Source: Adineta vaga
Taxonomy: Eukaryota; Rotifera
Assembly: GCA_021613535.1 (NCBI GenBank)
Contig: CP075496.1
Coordinates: 1,736,001-1,800,000, forward strand
Direction of reading: 5' to 3'
DNA length: 64,000 nucleotides
The notes under the pieces are model-generated. The model searched no databases. It was given only the letters and a program-made list of their open reading frames with translations, and had not been told where the DNA came from. Both the position numbers and the translations under genes were made by a program. Positions 15,154 to 26,901 of this stretch are shown piece after piece. Every line of letters starts with the position of its first letter. Positions within the stretch are counted from its first letter, which is position 1.

Positions 15154-15491
15154 CATTGAAAAACTATATATTTTTTTTCTTTCGTTCTTTCGTGTTTAAT
15201 TCAGACATAATAAAATCAATTTCCAGAGCTTCGGTTTCTTTTTTTCTTCGATGTTATGTTTTCAAATGATTTTATCAAATAAAATATCTTTCGTCGATAA
15301 ATGAACGAAACTCTCCCTCTCTCTCTACGTGTATAATATAACCGATGTTTTTACCCTTTCTCTGATTTCAAAAACAAACCAATGAACACACACACGATCG
15401 ACTAACAGACAGAATGAGAAAAACAAACGAATAACGATCTACCATCCTACATTCAAACATATGTAGACAAAAAAAAAGATTCAATGAAACT
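15154..15491. other. Spacer between EGF gene and RdRP gene
   Basis: Holds a polyadenylation hexamer AATAAA at 15209-15214 for the upstream gene, then a pyrimidine-rich CTCTCT stretch and AT-rich DNA that must contain the RdRP promoter or leader. No gene seen. Confidence 0.5.
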
Positions 15492-18400
15492 ATGACCGAG
15501 TAAGATTTCTCTTATCTAATAAATTTTCAAATTCTTCTTCTAGACGTTCAATTCATTGTACATTTCATCATGTATCTCCTGATCTTGTTCAAATTCTCTC
15601 GTCATCTTTATCCATTCGTTCGTTATCAAAGAGTAAAGATAATCAATATACATATACATGTTCATTATCAATTGCACGTCATATTCGTTCAATTCTGGCT
15701 GATTCCCTTGCCGAATATCCGCAAATATGGTTTTCAATTGATCATCTCAGTCATTCATCATCGAAACTTTTCAAAGACTCTCAACCTCTCGATCATCTTT
15801 ATTTTGGTTCTTTACTTTCAACAGAAAAATTTCTCATTCATTCAACGCCTCTCAATGATAGAAAATCATGGACAATTCGTATTGATCCAAAACAAAATCT
15901 TCTACTTCAATCTTCCGACGAACAATTATCAATTCCATTGAAATTTCTTCATAAAGAGATTCTCGTTATTGATAGTGAAGACTTTTCCGAAATCATTTTC
16001 AGTTACAATTCAATTTCAATCGATCGTCCAGCAAAGTAAAAACCTCTTCTTCTTCTTCTTCTTCCTAATATTCGATCTGATTGATCGTTATAGATTGTAT
16101 GGAAATCATCCATTAGTTCAATCATTAAATCAATGCAGCGATTTCTTAATATGTTTCTCGCCAAAATCTCGTGTTGATACATTTCTTGATTATCTTCAAA
16201 TCAATCATCATTTTCGAATCTTTTATACAATTCTAACAGTACAATCGAGTATTTCTCAATGGTCCACGAATTGTTTCGAAGATTATCAAACAGATTATTC
16301 ACGTTACGGTCTATCGATATTACATTCGTTAGGTTATGTTTTCGATGATAAATATTTAACAAATAAAAATCTTCAAAATCAAATGAAAATCTTAGCAGAA
16401 GAAAATGAAAATCAATTCTATCAATTATCATTGAAAGTTTATTATGAATTGAAAAAATGTCATTGGTTGAATCTAAGTACACTTTTTCAACAAAATTCTA
16501 CGAAAATCTTAGGAAATAATGACAAAAATCTGTATGTATCTGTTATTCATTTAACACCGACTCGTTTATTAATCATGCCGAAAGAAAAGACGAAAGGTCA
16601 TCGTGTTATACGTCATTCACAATTTCAAGGTATTGATGATTTTTGTCTTGTTTATATCAAACCTGATCCTCCAAATCTTTATTTAAATGACAATCATCAA
16701 TTACTTGATTATTTTCAAGAAATCTTCGAAAGAGGAATTGATTTTAATGGATATAAATATCATTTGTTTGGTTCATCGAATTCTCAATTGAAAGAACATT
16801 CATTTTGGTTTATAAAATCCCTGTCATTAGATGAAATTCATCGAAAACGACAAATTCTTGGTCAATTCGATCAAATACGAAATTTAGGAACATATGTTGC
16901 TCGGTTAGGTTTATGGTTTAGTAAAACTGATTCGACGAATGTAAGTTTTTTCATGTATAGAATTCGTTAAGATCAATGAAATTTTGAATTTCTTAGATTA
17001 AATTGATTTATTGTTCGAATGAAAGGGAATTTTCAACTCGTGTTCAACAAGGAGAGATGTGTGTTGTGATGATTGAAGATATTGAAAGAAATAATTATTG
17101 TTTTACGGACGGATGTGGATTAATTTCGAAAGGTTTAGCAAAATTAATACAAGAAACACAAGAGAAATTAGATGTTCTTCCATCAGCTTATCAAATTCGT
17201 TTAGCGGGATGTAAAGGTTTGATTATTCTCGATCCACAATCTACATTTCAACAATTCTACATGAAAATTCGACCATCAATGAAAAAATTCGAATGTAATC
17301 ATTGGTTTTTAGATATTTGTGATTATAGTCGAGCAAGTAAACGAAGTTTTGATTTGGAAATAGATGATCTATTAGGGAATTTTAGCACCAAGTCGATTGA
17401 ATAATCAATTCATATGGTTATTATCCGATCTTGGAGTATCAGATAAAACATTACTTCAACTTCAACAACGATGGTTTAGTAAGAAACCGTCATCTTCAAA
17501 TTATTCTACGTTAGAATGAAAGACTTCAAAATGTGCTTTTTGACCTTGACATGATTTTCTTTTAGGGACATATTGAAGAATAAGATTCCATTACCTGTTA
17601 ATGAATGTCGTTATATCTATGGTTGTACATTAGAATCGCAACTTGAAGAAGGACAATGTTTTCTTCGTTATGAAGTATTAAATTCTCATGGAAAATCATT
17701 GACAAATCGAAAGTTTGAATGTGTTCGAGGAAGAATTATTGTTACGAAAAATCCATGGTAAATTCTTCTTATTGAAGAAAGAAATTTTCTTAGAAAATAT
17801 TTTAGTCCATATGCTGGAGATATGTTAGAATTATGGGCAGTAGATTTACCAGAGTTACATCATTTAAATGATGTGATTGTGTTTTCTGTTCGTGGTGAAC
17901 GTAAGATTTATTTATTCCTTCATTTTGTTTATAATAAGGACATTTTCAGGACCAGATTTTAATAAAATCGCTGGATCGGATCTTGATGGTGATGGATATT
18001 TCGTAAGGATTTCTATTTTCATAGAATTTCGTTTTCTTTTCATTGACTTTCGTAGGTTTATTGGGGAGAAGAATTACGTCTTAAACGTCAAGTAAAACCT
18101 TTGGATTATACACCGGATGAAAAACAATATCAATCAACAGCAATTTCACCGAAAGATATTATTCGATATTGTTTATCAACATTAAATGCAACGAATTCAG
18201 GTGAAATCTATAATGTACATGCAGTTATTGTTGATAAAAATTATGAAAATCATTCTCAACGAACTTGTCAACCATTAGCAATTGAATTAGCTCGAATGTT
18301 TTCATCTTCTGGTTTGTTTGTTTTTCTTCGATAAGTTGAACTAGAAGAATTGTTTGTGTTTAGTCGATTCGGGTAAAACAGGTTATGTGGTGGATAAAAA

Positions 18401-19919
18401 ACGTATTCAACAAATTCGAGCAACTTATGGAAAGACTTATCCCGATTTCTTAGGTAAAGATAAGAAAAAATCGTATACATCAACTTCCATCGTTGGAAAA
18501 CTTTATCATAATGCATTGAATTATATCCATGGAAAAACAGATGAATTAGAAAAGATCTTTGCTCAATTGAATGTCGATGATAATCATGATCAATTAAATA
18601 CCGTAAAATAAAGATTTCCAATCTTATGCTATAAAAGAATCTTATTTCGATATTTTAGTCTTTGAAAGTCACAACAGATCAACAACCTTTACATCCCGGT
18701 TCACCATTATCACCCATACAAAATATCGATTTAATCAATGTAAAAATCTTCAAAATTTCTTTCAAATAATTTCATTTACATTTAGAATGATCAATCAAAT
18801 CTTTCTGTTAAAGAAATTCCACCTCAATTTCTTCTGATTGATGGTATGACATCATTTAAATCTTCAATTCGATTATCTTCCTCGACAAAACCATTCTATT
18901 CTGAACATACTGATCTTACTCGTTTTCGTATTGAACTAGATTTTTACTCATCATCACCATCGTTATCTTCTCTTTTCTTCGAACAACTTTCAACTCTTCT
19001 AACTGTAATTCATCCTAATGAATATTCTTCAATGATCATTTCATTTGGATATATTTATCTATTAAAATATCCTGAACAAAATCGACAAACAATCGATTCT
19101 TCGAAAACAATAGATTCATTATTAAATCATCATTTTTTACCTTCATTAGGCGATACATTCTTTCCATCGACTATTCTTGAACGTATTGAAATAAATCAAG
19201 AAAATGCCGAGTGTTTACAACAAATATTTTATAAATCAAATCATCGAATTAAACGCGAAGTAAACGAATTTAGTTTTTGTAGATCTTTCGATTCATTTGT
19301 TGAGCTCTTTTAGTACATCGAATCCATATCGGATAGTCTTTATTTAGTTTTTCCTTGGTTTAAAATGAATTTTATTGAACATCAACGTGAAATTCTTTTG
19401 ATTTGTTTAAATATCAAATCGGAAAAAGAAATTTGTATACATTTTGATAAAAATGGTCGAATTAAATCCATGGAAAACTTACCAAAACTATTCTTCAAAT
19501 GTTTTCATCAACAAACATCTTCCTGTCGTCCTGATATTCTCTATGAATATCGTTCTTATTCAAAAATTCCTCAGGAAAATTATTCAACTATATTCAAACA
19601 TCAAACATTACTTGATCCAACTCATCCATTAACACTTCCATTTGAAAACAACATTATTCCAATTGTATCTTATAGTATAATTACAAATATCTTTCAATAT
19701 AATGATCTTCAAGTTCATATTCAACGAATTTATACACCAATTCATTATAAGAATGATGATTGTTATCAATTGCGATGTATATTAGGTTATATTGAACAAC
19801 TTGAACAACAACAATCTATTGAAATTCATGTACAAATGAATAGAAAAGAAGATTTAAATCGAGAAAAATTACGATATTTAATGGCATTAACAATGGAACT
19901 TAGTCAAATGTTAGAATAA
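15492..19919 (+). CDS. Cellular RNA-dependent RNA polymerase (RNAi amplification)
   Basis: Eukaryotic RdRP of the QDE-1/EGO-1/RDR type, which makes RNA on RNA templates to prime or amplify small-RNA silencing. The catalytic loop is explicit: FNKIAGSDLDGDGYFV (exon beginning near 17950) carries the DxDGD signature of the family. Flanking motifs also fit: TDGCGLISKGLA (about 17107), RLAGCKG (about 17202), LNNQFIWLLSDLGV (about 17399) and VRGRIIVTKNPCPYAGD (spanning the intron at 17758-17805). My model has an 8-nt first exon (15492-15499, ATGACCGA), a 44-nt intron and exon 2 from 15544; about a dozen introns in all, each with GT..AG ends and preserved frame. Spliced length is about 1,250 residues, normal for the family. 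I see no disabling mutation, and a polyA signal lies at 20006-20011. The family is absent from vertebrates and insects but known in nematodes, some chelicerates and bdelloid rotifers. Confidence 0.93.
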
Positions 19920-20005
19920 TTGATGAATTCTGTTGTGATTAAAATCTATTGAACAGTTCTTTCTCTTTATTCTTTCGTTTGTATAAATTTATCTGTCTGA
20001 ACACA

Positions 20006-20011
20006 AATAAA
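20006..20011 (+). terminator. Polyadenylation signal of RdRP gene
   Basis: AATAAA hexamer about 87 nt after the RdRP stop, in the short spacer shared with the convergent DNAI2 gene. Confidence 0.6.
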
Positions 20012-20179
20012 CAATGACACTTTTTGATTTCGAAACATATCTTTGAGATTCGTCAATGATCGTAGATAGAATAAAGAGATTTGATTAATCTGATGATCAG
20101 TTTTTATTTGAAATGAAAAAAGAAAACGTCAAATACGATAGAATGAATAAAAAGCACGTTTGATTACAAAATAAATCTA

Positions 20180-22627
20180 TTATTCGGCTTTTTGAGCTGT
20201 TGTATTTGCTGCTCTTTCTGCATCAGCCATTGCTCCACCTTCCCCAGCTCCTTTGTCTTCACCCTGAAAAAAGATAAACTCATGAAATTTCTTCTAATCA
20301 AATAAATAGATCGAAACTTACAGCTGCTTTTCGTTCTCGTCTACGTTTTTCATCTTCAATAATTTTCCAAAAGTCTTTTTCCGCTTTTTCAATTGGATCA
20401 CCTTCTTTCAATTCCGATTCTTCTGTTGCACCATCCGTCGTTGTTTTTTCCGGTTTCTAACAAAAGAACAATCAAAAGATGAAACAATTAATAATAATTT
20501 CATTTACTTCTCCGCCTGCTGCTTTTCCTCGAACATCACGTTTAGCACGACTTCTTGCTTCAAGAACCTTAGCACGTCTTGTTTCACGATCAAACATCTA
20601 GAAAATAAATCAATTTAAAGAAATTTCTATGAAATCCTTATGAAAACTTACACCAGAAATTAAACCTTTTTCGCTTTTGCCCTGCGTACATAAATTATCC
20701 GAAACTTCAACTAATGTGACCGTACCATTCTGTGATCCACAAGCTATAAGTCGACCATGAGTTTCTTGAACACGTAAACAATGTAATGGTTCATCAACCA
20801 CTTGAATTGATAGAGTTGGTTCATTTTGTTTAAATAAAATATCCCATACATCCAATGTACCTGAAACAAATGTTTTGCGATTTCTTAGAAGAAATCTATT
20901 CTTTACATACCATCCATTTTAGTTGTATAAAAGATTGATGATCGTATTGGCGACCATTGTGCATCAGTAAGTGCATACATACTTGGTCTACATAAAATCG
21001 AAAGAAGTAAATGTAAATAAAATTGAAAGGTTCGATAGAAAATTACTTAGTCCACATGATACAATCGTCTTTCAATTCTTCGGACCATATACGTACAGTC
21101 CAATCACCAACAGAAAGAAAATTCTTTGTGAAATTTGGATGACGTTGAAGTGCATAGACTGGACCCCAATGTCCTGGAAAGACTGTAACGATTTTTTCTG
21201 CATCATTTTTTCCTTTTCGATTACACGAAATAATTCGTCCTTGTTCAGTACCAACCATAAATTTAGTTGGCTAGAATTACCAAACAATTTCGTCGTAAAA
21301 TAAATCAAATTTTATTCTTTACTTACAATGGTTGGTTCATATTCAAGTGTCATAGCACCAAGAGCATTTTCTAATCGACCTTTCTTTTCAGTATCTAATA
21401 TTAATGTATCAACTGGTTCAGATAATTTCTTTGTATCCCACCAGAGAACCTAAGTAGAGAACGTTATGTATCGATGAATGATGATCATTTCGTTTACTTT
21501 GCCATCTGTTGACGCCGAAAAGAATTCAGTACCAGATTTTGATTGTAACCAAATAGTTTTATAAGCAGGATCTCGATGACTATTTTCAATAAGAGATTGT
21601 TCAACAGCAGTACTGCCTTTACGCGTATCGAATATACCTTTTCAAAATAGCAAAGAAAACGAAAGTTTACTCTTGAAATTTTCTCGGCTTATTTTAACAT
21701 ACAAACTTGACCGTTGTAACAGCCACCGACGAGTTGATGTGCATCTTTAGGATTAAATTCTACACAAACAAGTGGCGAGATTGGTTTAAGAAAAAAATCA
21801 GGTTTAGTTGGATTTTCTAGAAGATAAAACAAGAATTAAATTTTTTGTTTTATTTATTAAAATAAGATAAATACCAATATCCCAAATGTATGAATCGATA
21901 TAAGTATCATTTCCTGCTGCTTGAAATCCGAGATTACAATAGGACACAGCTATTTTTCGTGCACCATCAGCATTCCATGAGATATGATTAGCTGTACGTC
22001 GAACATTATGTGGATCACTAAAATACAACATTTTCTTCTCTCAGAGAACTTAATTGAATTTATATTTACCGATAGATATTGATTGTTTTAGCATAAGGTG
22101 GTTCTTCGACTACATCAGCTTCGATATGTTGAAAATAATTTTCATAGATATCAACTGCATTATTTTGTTTAATAGTATGTGCAATTGACTAAAATCAGAA
22201 AATGAATACATATAAAACAAAAGATTTTCTAACTTGTCCAAGTGAAACAACAGCTCGGCCGTAACCATCTTCTTTTTCCGTTTTTTTTCGAAAACGTGTT
22301 GTTTGATCAGGTTCAAGTTGATTGACATCTTTCGGCCAACCACCTTCCACATGATTGATGCCTCGATGTTCGGTTTCGAATCGAACAGTATTTACCTGAA
22401 ATATTTCAACTAATAAATAAATAAATATATAAGTATTTTCCTACCCAATGCTCAGAAAATTCACGGACATGTTGTACACCAGTATCAACTGGATTGCGAG
22501 GAATATAATCATGAATTAATTCAGGATTTGGCTGAATATCAGCAATGATTTCTACAGCTCGATCAACGAAATGAACTTGACGACCGAATTCCGAGCGCTT
22601 TTTCGTATAAACATATTGCATGTCCAT
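20180..22627 (-). CDS. DNAI2: Axonemal dynein intermediate chain 2
   Basis: Intermediate chain of the outer dynein arm of motile cilia, a WD40 protein that links heavy chains to the docking site on the doublet microtubule. The N-terminus [17 protein letters not shown] followed by [20 protein letters not shown] is the characteristic DNAI2/IC2 opening. WD-type segments follow (for example [52 protein letters not shown]), and the tail is charged and Lys/Glu-rich (about 20590 to 20180). Around ten introns of 50-70 nt; frame preserved throughout. Its 3' end converges on the RdRP gene with about 260 bp between stops. Bdelloids swim and feed with ciliated coronae, so expression should be high in ciliated cells (inference). 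Confidence 0.93.
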
Positions 22628-23678
22628 GTTTCTGGTTGAAGTATAAAAAAGGTTTGTTAGAAAAACTATTGATGATCATTAGCATCGATTTTGTATTGAA
22701 TTCAACTGAGCAACGGCCTCTCTACTAAATCTGTTGCTATGAAGAAGATGTCGTTACATAACGCACTCATGTTTACAATTCTTTCCTCTACATCGCATGA
22801 AATTCTATTCATATCAATTCATAGAAGCATAAAAAATCGATTCAACCAATTCTAATTAAAATCATTTATTCCTAAAAGTATTTGTAATTAACCATACATT
22901 AAACTTAGATCAAGATGAATAAATCTTGTTGTTTGATTCTAATAATAATCGAACGTGAGCTATTCAAGCTTAATGCCTTCTTCATTTTGCACTAACATAA
23001 GATGTGCACTCATCATATATGGTATCTACTGATTGATGATGATGAAATGTCACACTTTATTCAAGAGTTTAATTGTTTTCTTTTTCTTTTCTATAACGTG
23101 ACACTTTGGACATAAATGGTTCATTTTCTATTCTTAAAGTATGATGATAATGCAAAATTTGAAGTAATATTATATAGAATATTGTTTTTTACTTTCTTGA
23201 ATATCGTTCTACTCGATTCAATAATATAATGACTAAGAAAGGGGATGTGTTAATTGAAAATGAAAATGACATTTGAAAACGTGTGATTACTTTCTTTTTA
23301 CACTTCATACACATGCGTCCAACCATTTGTTCTCGATAGATTTTTGGTAAAAATATAAAATCTAGTTTTCTAATAGAAAGAAAACTCGTAGTGAATGATA
23401 GAAATCCTTGTGTCTATGATTTGATTGAGCTTAATAAGTTATAAAGTAATTATAATATCGTTCATTCTCTTTGATTATTATGTACTTTAATTTTTGTACT
23501 TATCGATCAATCTGGAAACGACGCACATCCGTTTGTTAATAAAAAGAAAATAGCAGTGGAGTATTCTTTTATTTTTCTAATTTAAAATAAAAATTCCCCT
23601 CTCTCTCTTTCTCTTTCTCTCTTATAAACTTAGAATGATATTTTGTCATTTCTTTTTTGTCATCATAGAAGAATAGCA
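22628..23678. other. Divergent intergenic region between DNAI2 and 7TM receptor
   Basis: About 1 kb of AT-rich DNA between the starts of two divergently transcribed genes. A pyrimidine tract (CTCTCTCTTTCTC) lies at about 23600-23622 just upstream of the receptor. No coding potential recognised. Confidence 0.5.
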
Positions 23679-24704
23679 ATGACAACAGATTACGCCAATT
23701 CTTCATCAACACCTGAAAAACTTACATTATTAGTATTTATTGCTGCAATTGTTATTGGCAATGTAAGTTTAAAATTGTATCTTAACAAAATATTATCTTC
23801 TAAAAATCGATTCATTTAGATATGCGTCTTCATCACGTATCTTGTTCGTGCTGATGGAAAACATTGGTCAAATGTGTTTGTATTAGGTATGGCATTTATC
23901 GATCTATTTATTGGTGGTTTTGTTCTTCCAATGCGTTTTATAAGTGCATACGGAAGTTCCTTAACAGCAAAACTATGTGCAGCTCTAGCTGTTGGTGAAT
24001 CTTGTGCAATGGCAGCTGTGATCTATGCGATCATATTCATGATTTACACACGTTTATATAATCTAAAAAAACCTACAACATATATTCATCGACGTTTTCT
24101 GATTACATTATTACTTTTATCTTGGATAATTCTCTTTCTATTTTATGGTATTCCATTTATGACAAATTATACAAGTTATCTTTTAATCGTTACATCAACA
24201 ACATCAAATTTAACAACATATTGTACAACTTATACAACATCAGTTTTTCGTCCATTATGGATGTCTTATACAGAAATAGGAGTTATTTATGGTTTACCAT
24301 TATTATTTATTCTTATTGGATTAATTTTTCTTACACGACATTTATGTCAACGTCGACCAAGAAAATTAGAAGTAAACGAACGGAAAATTTACAATAATGA
24401 ACGAAAAATGACTTGGCATGTTTTCTTAATAGGAGCAACATTTCTATGTCTTTGGTTTCCTTGGATAACACTTCGTATAATCACTATTTTTTACAATACA
24501 CATGAAATTCAACGTGCCTTACAATTTGCCTATTATGTACTAATTCTTAAATGTGTTATATTTCCTCTTCTCTATGCCTCAACCAATGCATCCTTTCGTG
24601 GATCATTTGCTATTTATAGGCATCGAAGAATTGTAATGAATAATCGTGTTTGGGCCTTACAGGGTCCTCGTCGAGATTCAACCCAACGTCATCGTGGATA
24701 TTAA
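23679..24704 (+). CDS. Rhodopsin-like 7TM receptor, divergent
   Basis: Two exons: 23679-23762 and 23820-24704, joined by a 57-nt intron inside TM1 (VIGN/ICVF). Seven hydrophobic segments fit a class-A receptor: TM1 LLVFIAAIVIGNICVFITYL, TM2 FVLGMAFIDLFIGGFVLPM, TM3 with AVIYAIIFMIYTRLY, TM4 LLLLSWIILFLFYGIPF, TM5 GVIYGLPLLFILIGLIFL, TM6 ATFLCLWFPWITL and TM7 ILKCVIFPLLYA. The TM3 end reads TRLY instead of DRY, TM6 keeps a CLWFPW variant of CWxP, and the NPxxY position is VIFPLLY. About 303 residues with very short loops. Ligand unknown; a peptide or amine receptor is possible. It resembles a lineage-specific orphan more than any named subfamily I know. Confidence 0.8.
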
Positions 24705-24841
24705 ATATTCAACGACAAAACTATACATATGACAAACTCTGTTCTTATTTTTATTGAAATAAATAAATAAATATATAAATATATATATATGAGAGAAAAG
24801 AATTTGTTTGATTAACGATATATTGAGATGAGATCGAAAAA

Positions 24842-26517
24842 TTAACATGCTTGTTCATTACAAGTTTTCACTTGTGTATAATCGCCAGTACAATTTTTGC
24901 CAGCTAATAGTGGATCTTCGAGAGTTATTTCAGGTTCGGGAATTGATGGTGATGGATTATTGCAAAGACGTGAACGTGTCATTTGACCAGTACCACACGG
25001 TTTTGAACAGGTCGACCATTGGGTCCAGGATGAAAATCCGCCATCAACTGAAAAAGAAGAGCGAGAACACGTAGAATATATATTTGTCTAGAGACATATA
25101 AGTAATAAATCTTACCGATACATCGTGCAACAACTGCAAATAATTCTTTAATATCGCTCGATGCTAATGATCGATCATATTTACAATCATAGAAATCTTT
25201 TTCTGTTCCATCACATAAAATACCCGGATAACAAGTCGAATTAAATCGAATTGGATTCAGAAAAGCTAAATCAAACAATATTATTCTTAAGATAAATAAA
25301 TTATTCGAATTACCATATTGTGCACCACGTACTAAACCAATTGATTTACAAACCTGAAGACAAAGTTTTTTTGTAAACAATCATCTTTTCAAAATCTTAG
25401 TTTTTTTTCTCTTACTAAATCAGCCATATGTTTTGCCATTGATGAACTATTCTGTGGTACACATAAAATATCTCCTTCTCGAATCGCTAAATATCCTTTC
25501 AAAGGAAATTTTTCTGCTTCAGTTTGTTTAATACCTAAAAGTCAAAAAACCTTCATTATCGACCATCTCAGCAAACCAATTCTACCTGCAACACGTTGAC
25601 AATTCGCTTCTCCACAAGCTCTTTGTTCATCTGTATAATTTCCACAATTTGAACCAGGTGGATTACATGAACGATTACGTTGTTTAAAACCAATTCCACA
25701 AAATGTTGAACATGGTGTCCATGGTGTCCATGGACCATAAACTACCGAACAATATCAATAATCAAAATCAATCATCGTTTGAGGTTTTACCTGGACAATG
25801 TGTGATATCGCATGGTTGTATTTCAATATCTTTTCCAATACATTGATCACTTGACAACTTTTGTGTTCGATCATTTGCTGCTAAACATTGACGTTTACGA
25901 AATCGATAACCTTCACCACATGTAACACTACAAACTGACCAATCGTTAAAATCTGTCCAGACATTTGTTTCTATAGATGAATATTGATGAACAATCAGTC
26001 AATTTGAAAAAAGAAGAATCTCTTACCGATCTTATCACAATCATCGGGTGTTGATTGTCCATTCAAACAAACGCAAGTTGCAACTTTTCTACCTGAACTA
26101 TCATAATCAACACAAATGGCACCTGATTTGCAATTCATTTTGTCACAAACATTCGATTGAACTTCTTCTCGCTACAGAAAAATTCATTGGAATAATTCAC
26201 TCAATTTCTTTTCAACTTACGATTTTAATGATATCAGAATCGAGTTTTCTCGTCGAATCTTCATATAGAGAACACATTTTCTTAGTTGCATCATATGCAT
26301 AACCTGTACATATCGATTGATCTTTTACACATTCAATTGCACATTGATATTCATTTAATAGAGCGAAATCAACATAAGATGTTGATTTTGATACACTTGC
26401 TGGAGTTAAACGTAATTTATTTAAAGTTTGTTCAGTGAATTTAATTAACGATTGTCCAGAATTTGTTGTAATAGAAGAGAAAAGTAGAATATTTGTAAGA
26501 AATAGTAACACACTCAT
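24842..26517 (-). CDS. Secreted PAN/apple, thrombospondin-1 and SRCR-like protein
   Basis: The start at 26517 gives the signal peptide MSVLLFLTNILLFSSITTNS; an in-frame Met at 26571 would add 18 residues. Order of modules: PAN/apple-like (YVDFALLNEYQCAIECV... CTGYAYD..KMC), a small Cys-rich EGF/follistatin-like segment (NVCDKMNCKSGAICVDYD, about 26150), TSP1 repeat (DWSVCSVTCGEGYRFRKRQC), TSP1 repeat (WTPWTPCSTFCGIGFKQRNR), an SRCR-like stretch (VCKSIGLVRGAQYAFLNPI ... CDGTEKDFYDCKYD) and a last TSP1 (WTQWSTCSKPCGTGQMTRSR) ending in CNEQAC-stop. Several introns, each about 50-70 nt. Likely an extracellular matrix or immune-recognition protein. The domain mix has no named orthologue that I recognise. 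Confidence 0.75.
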
Positions 26518-26901
26518 GATCGATAGTCGAGTTGATAAATGTGTGAAAAGAACAAATATAAGTAAGGACAAGGTAAGGTTAAGTCTATGGAGAATTAGTT
26601 TACGATTAATATTCTTTCGTTTTGTTTATGAGGGATATTAGTTATAGTCTCAATGACGACACGAATAGTTGATTTTTCTGTTGTTATTAATCTTAAAGTA
26701 ATTCTCAAGAGAATTAATTGAATATTTCATTTTTAATGTGAATTATGAGTTCAAGACAAGAACAGCAAGTTTTGAAGATCGCTAAGGAATTGATTAAATT
26801 AAAACTCTAGTGAATCTTAATTAGTTTCGGTCAATTGAAAATGACAAATGATCGAGAATTTTCTCAGTTGAACATATTCGAATAGTTCACAGAATATTTA
26901 T
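26518..26901. other. Spacer between TSP1 gene and glucokinase
   Basis: AT-rich DNA that holds the TSP1 gene's promoter side and the 3' end of the glucokinase transcription unit (both on the minus strand). Nothing else recognised. Confidence 0.4.

Noticed and set aside
17337-17385. Apparent frameshift in the RdRP gene before LAPSRLNNQ
   Set aside because: The open frame ends at 17404, but a 49-nt GT..AG intron (17337-17385) restores the frame as DYSRA/TPSRLNNQFIW, which fits the family better than a frameshift.
19260-19314. Premature stop in RdRP at about 19311
   Set aside because: A 55-nt intron starting GTAAAC at 19260 and ending TTTTAG removes it and rejoins KRE to YIESISDSLY in frame.
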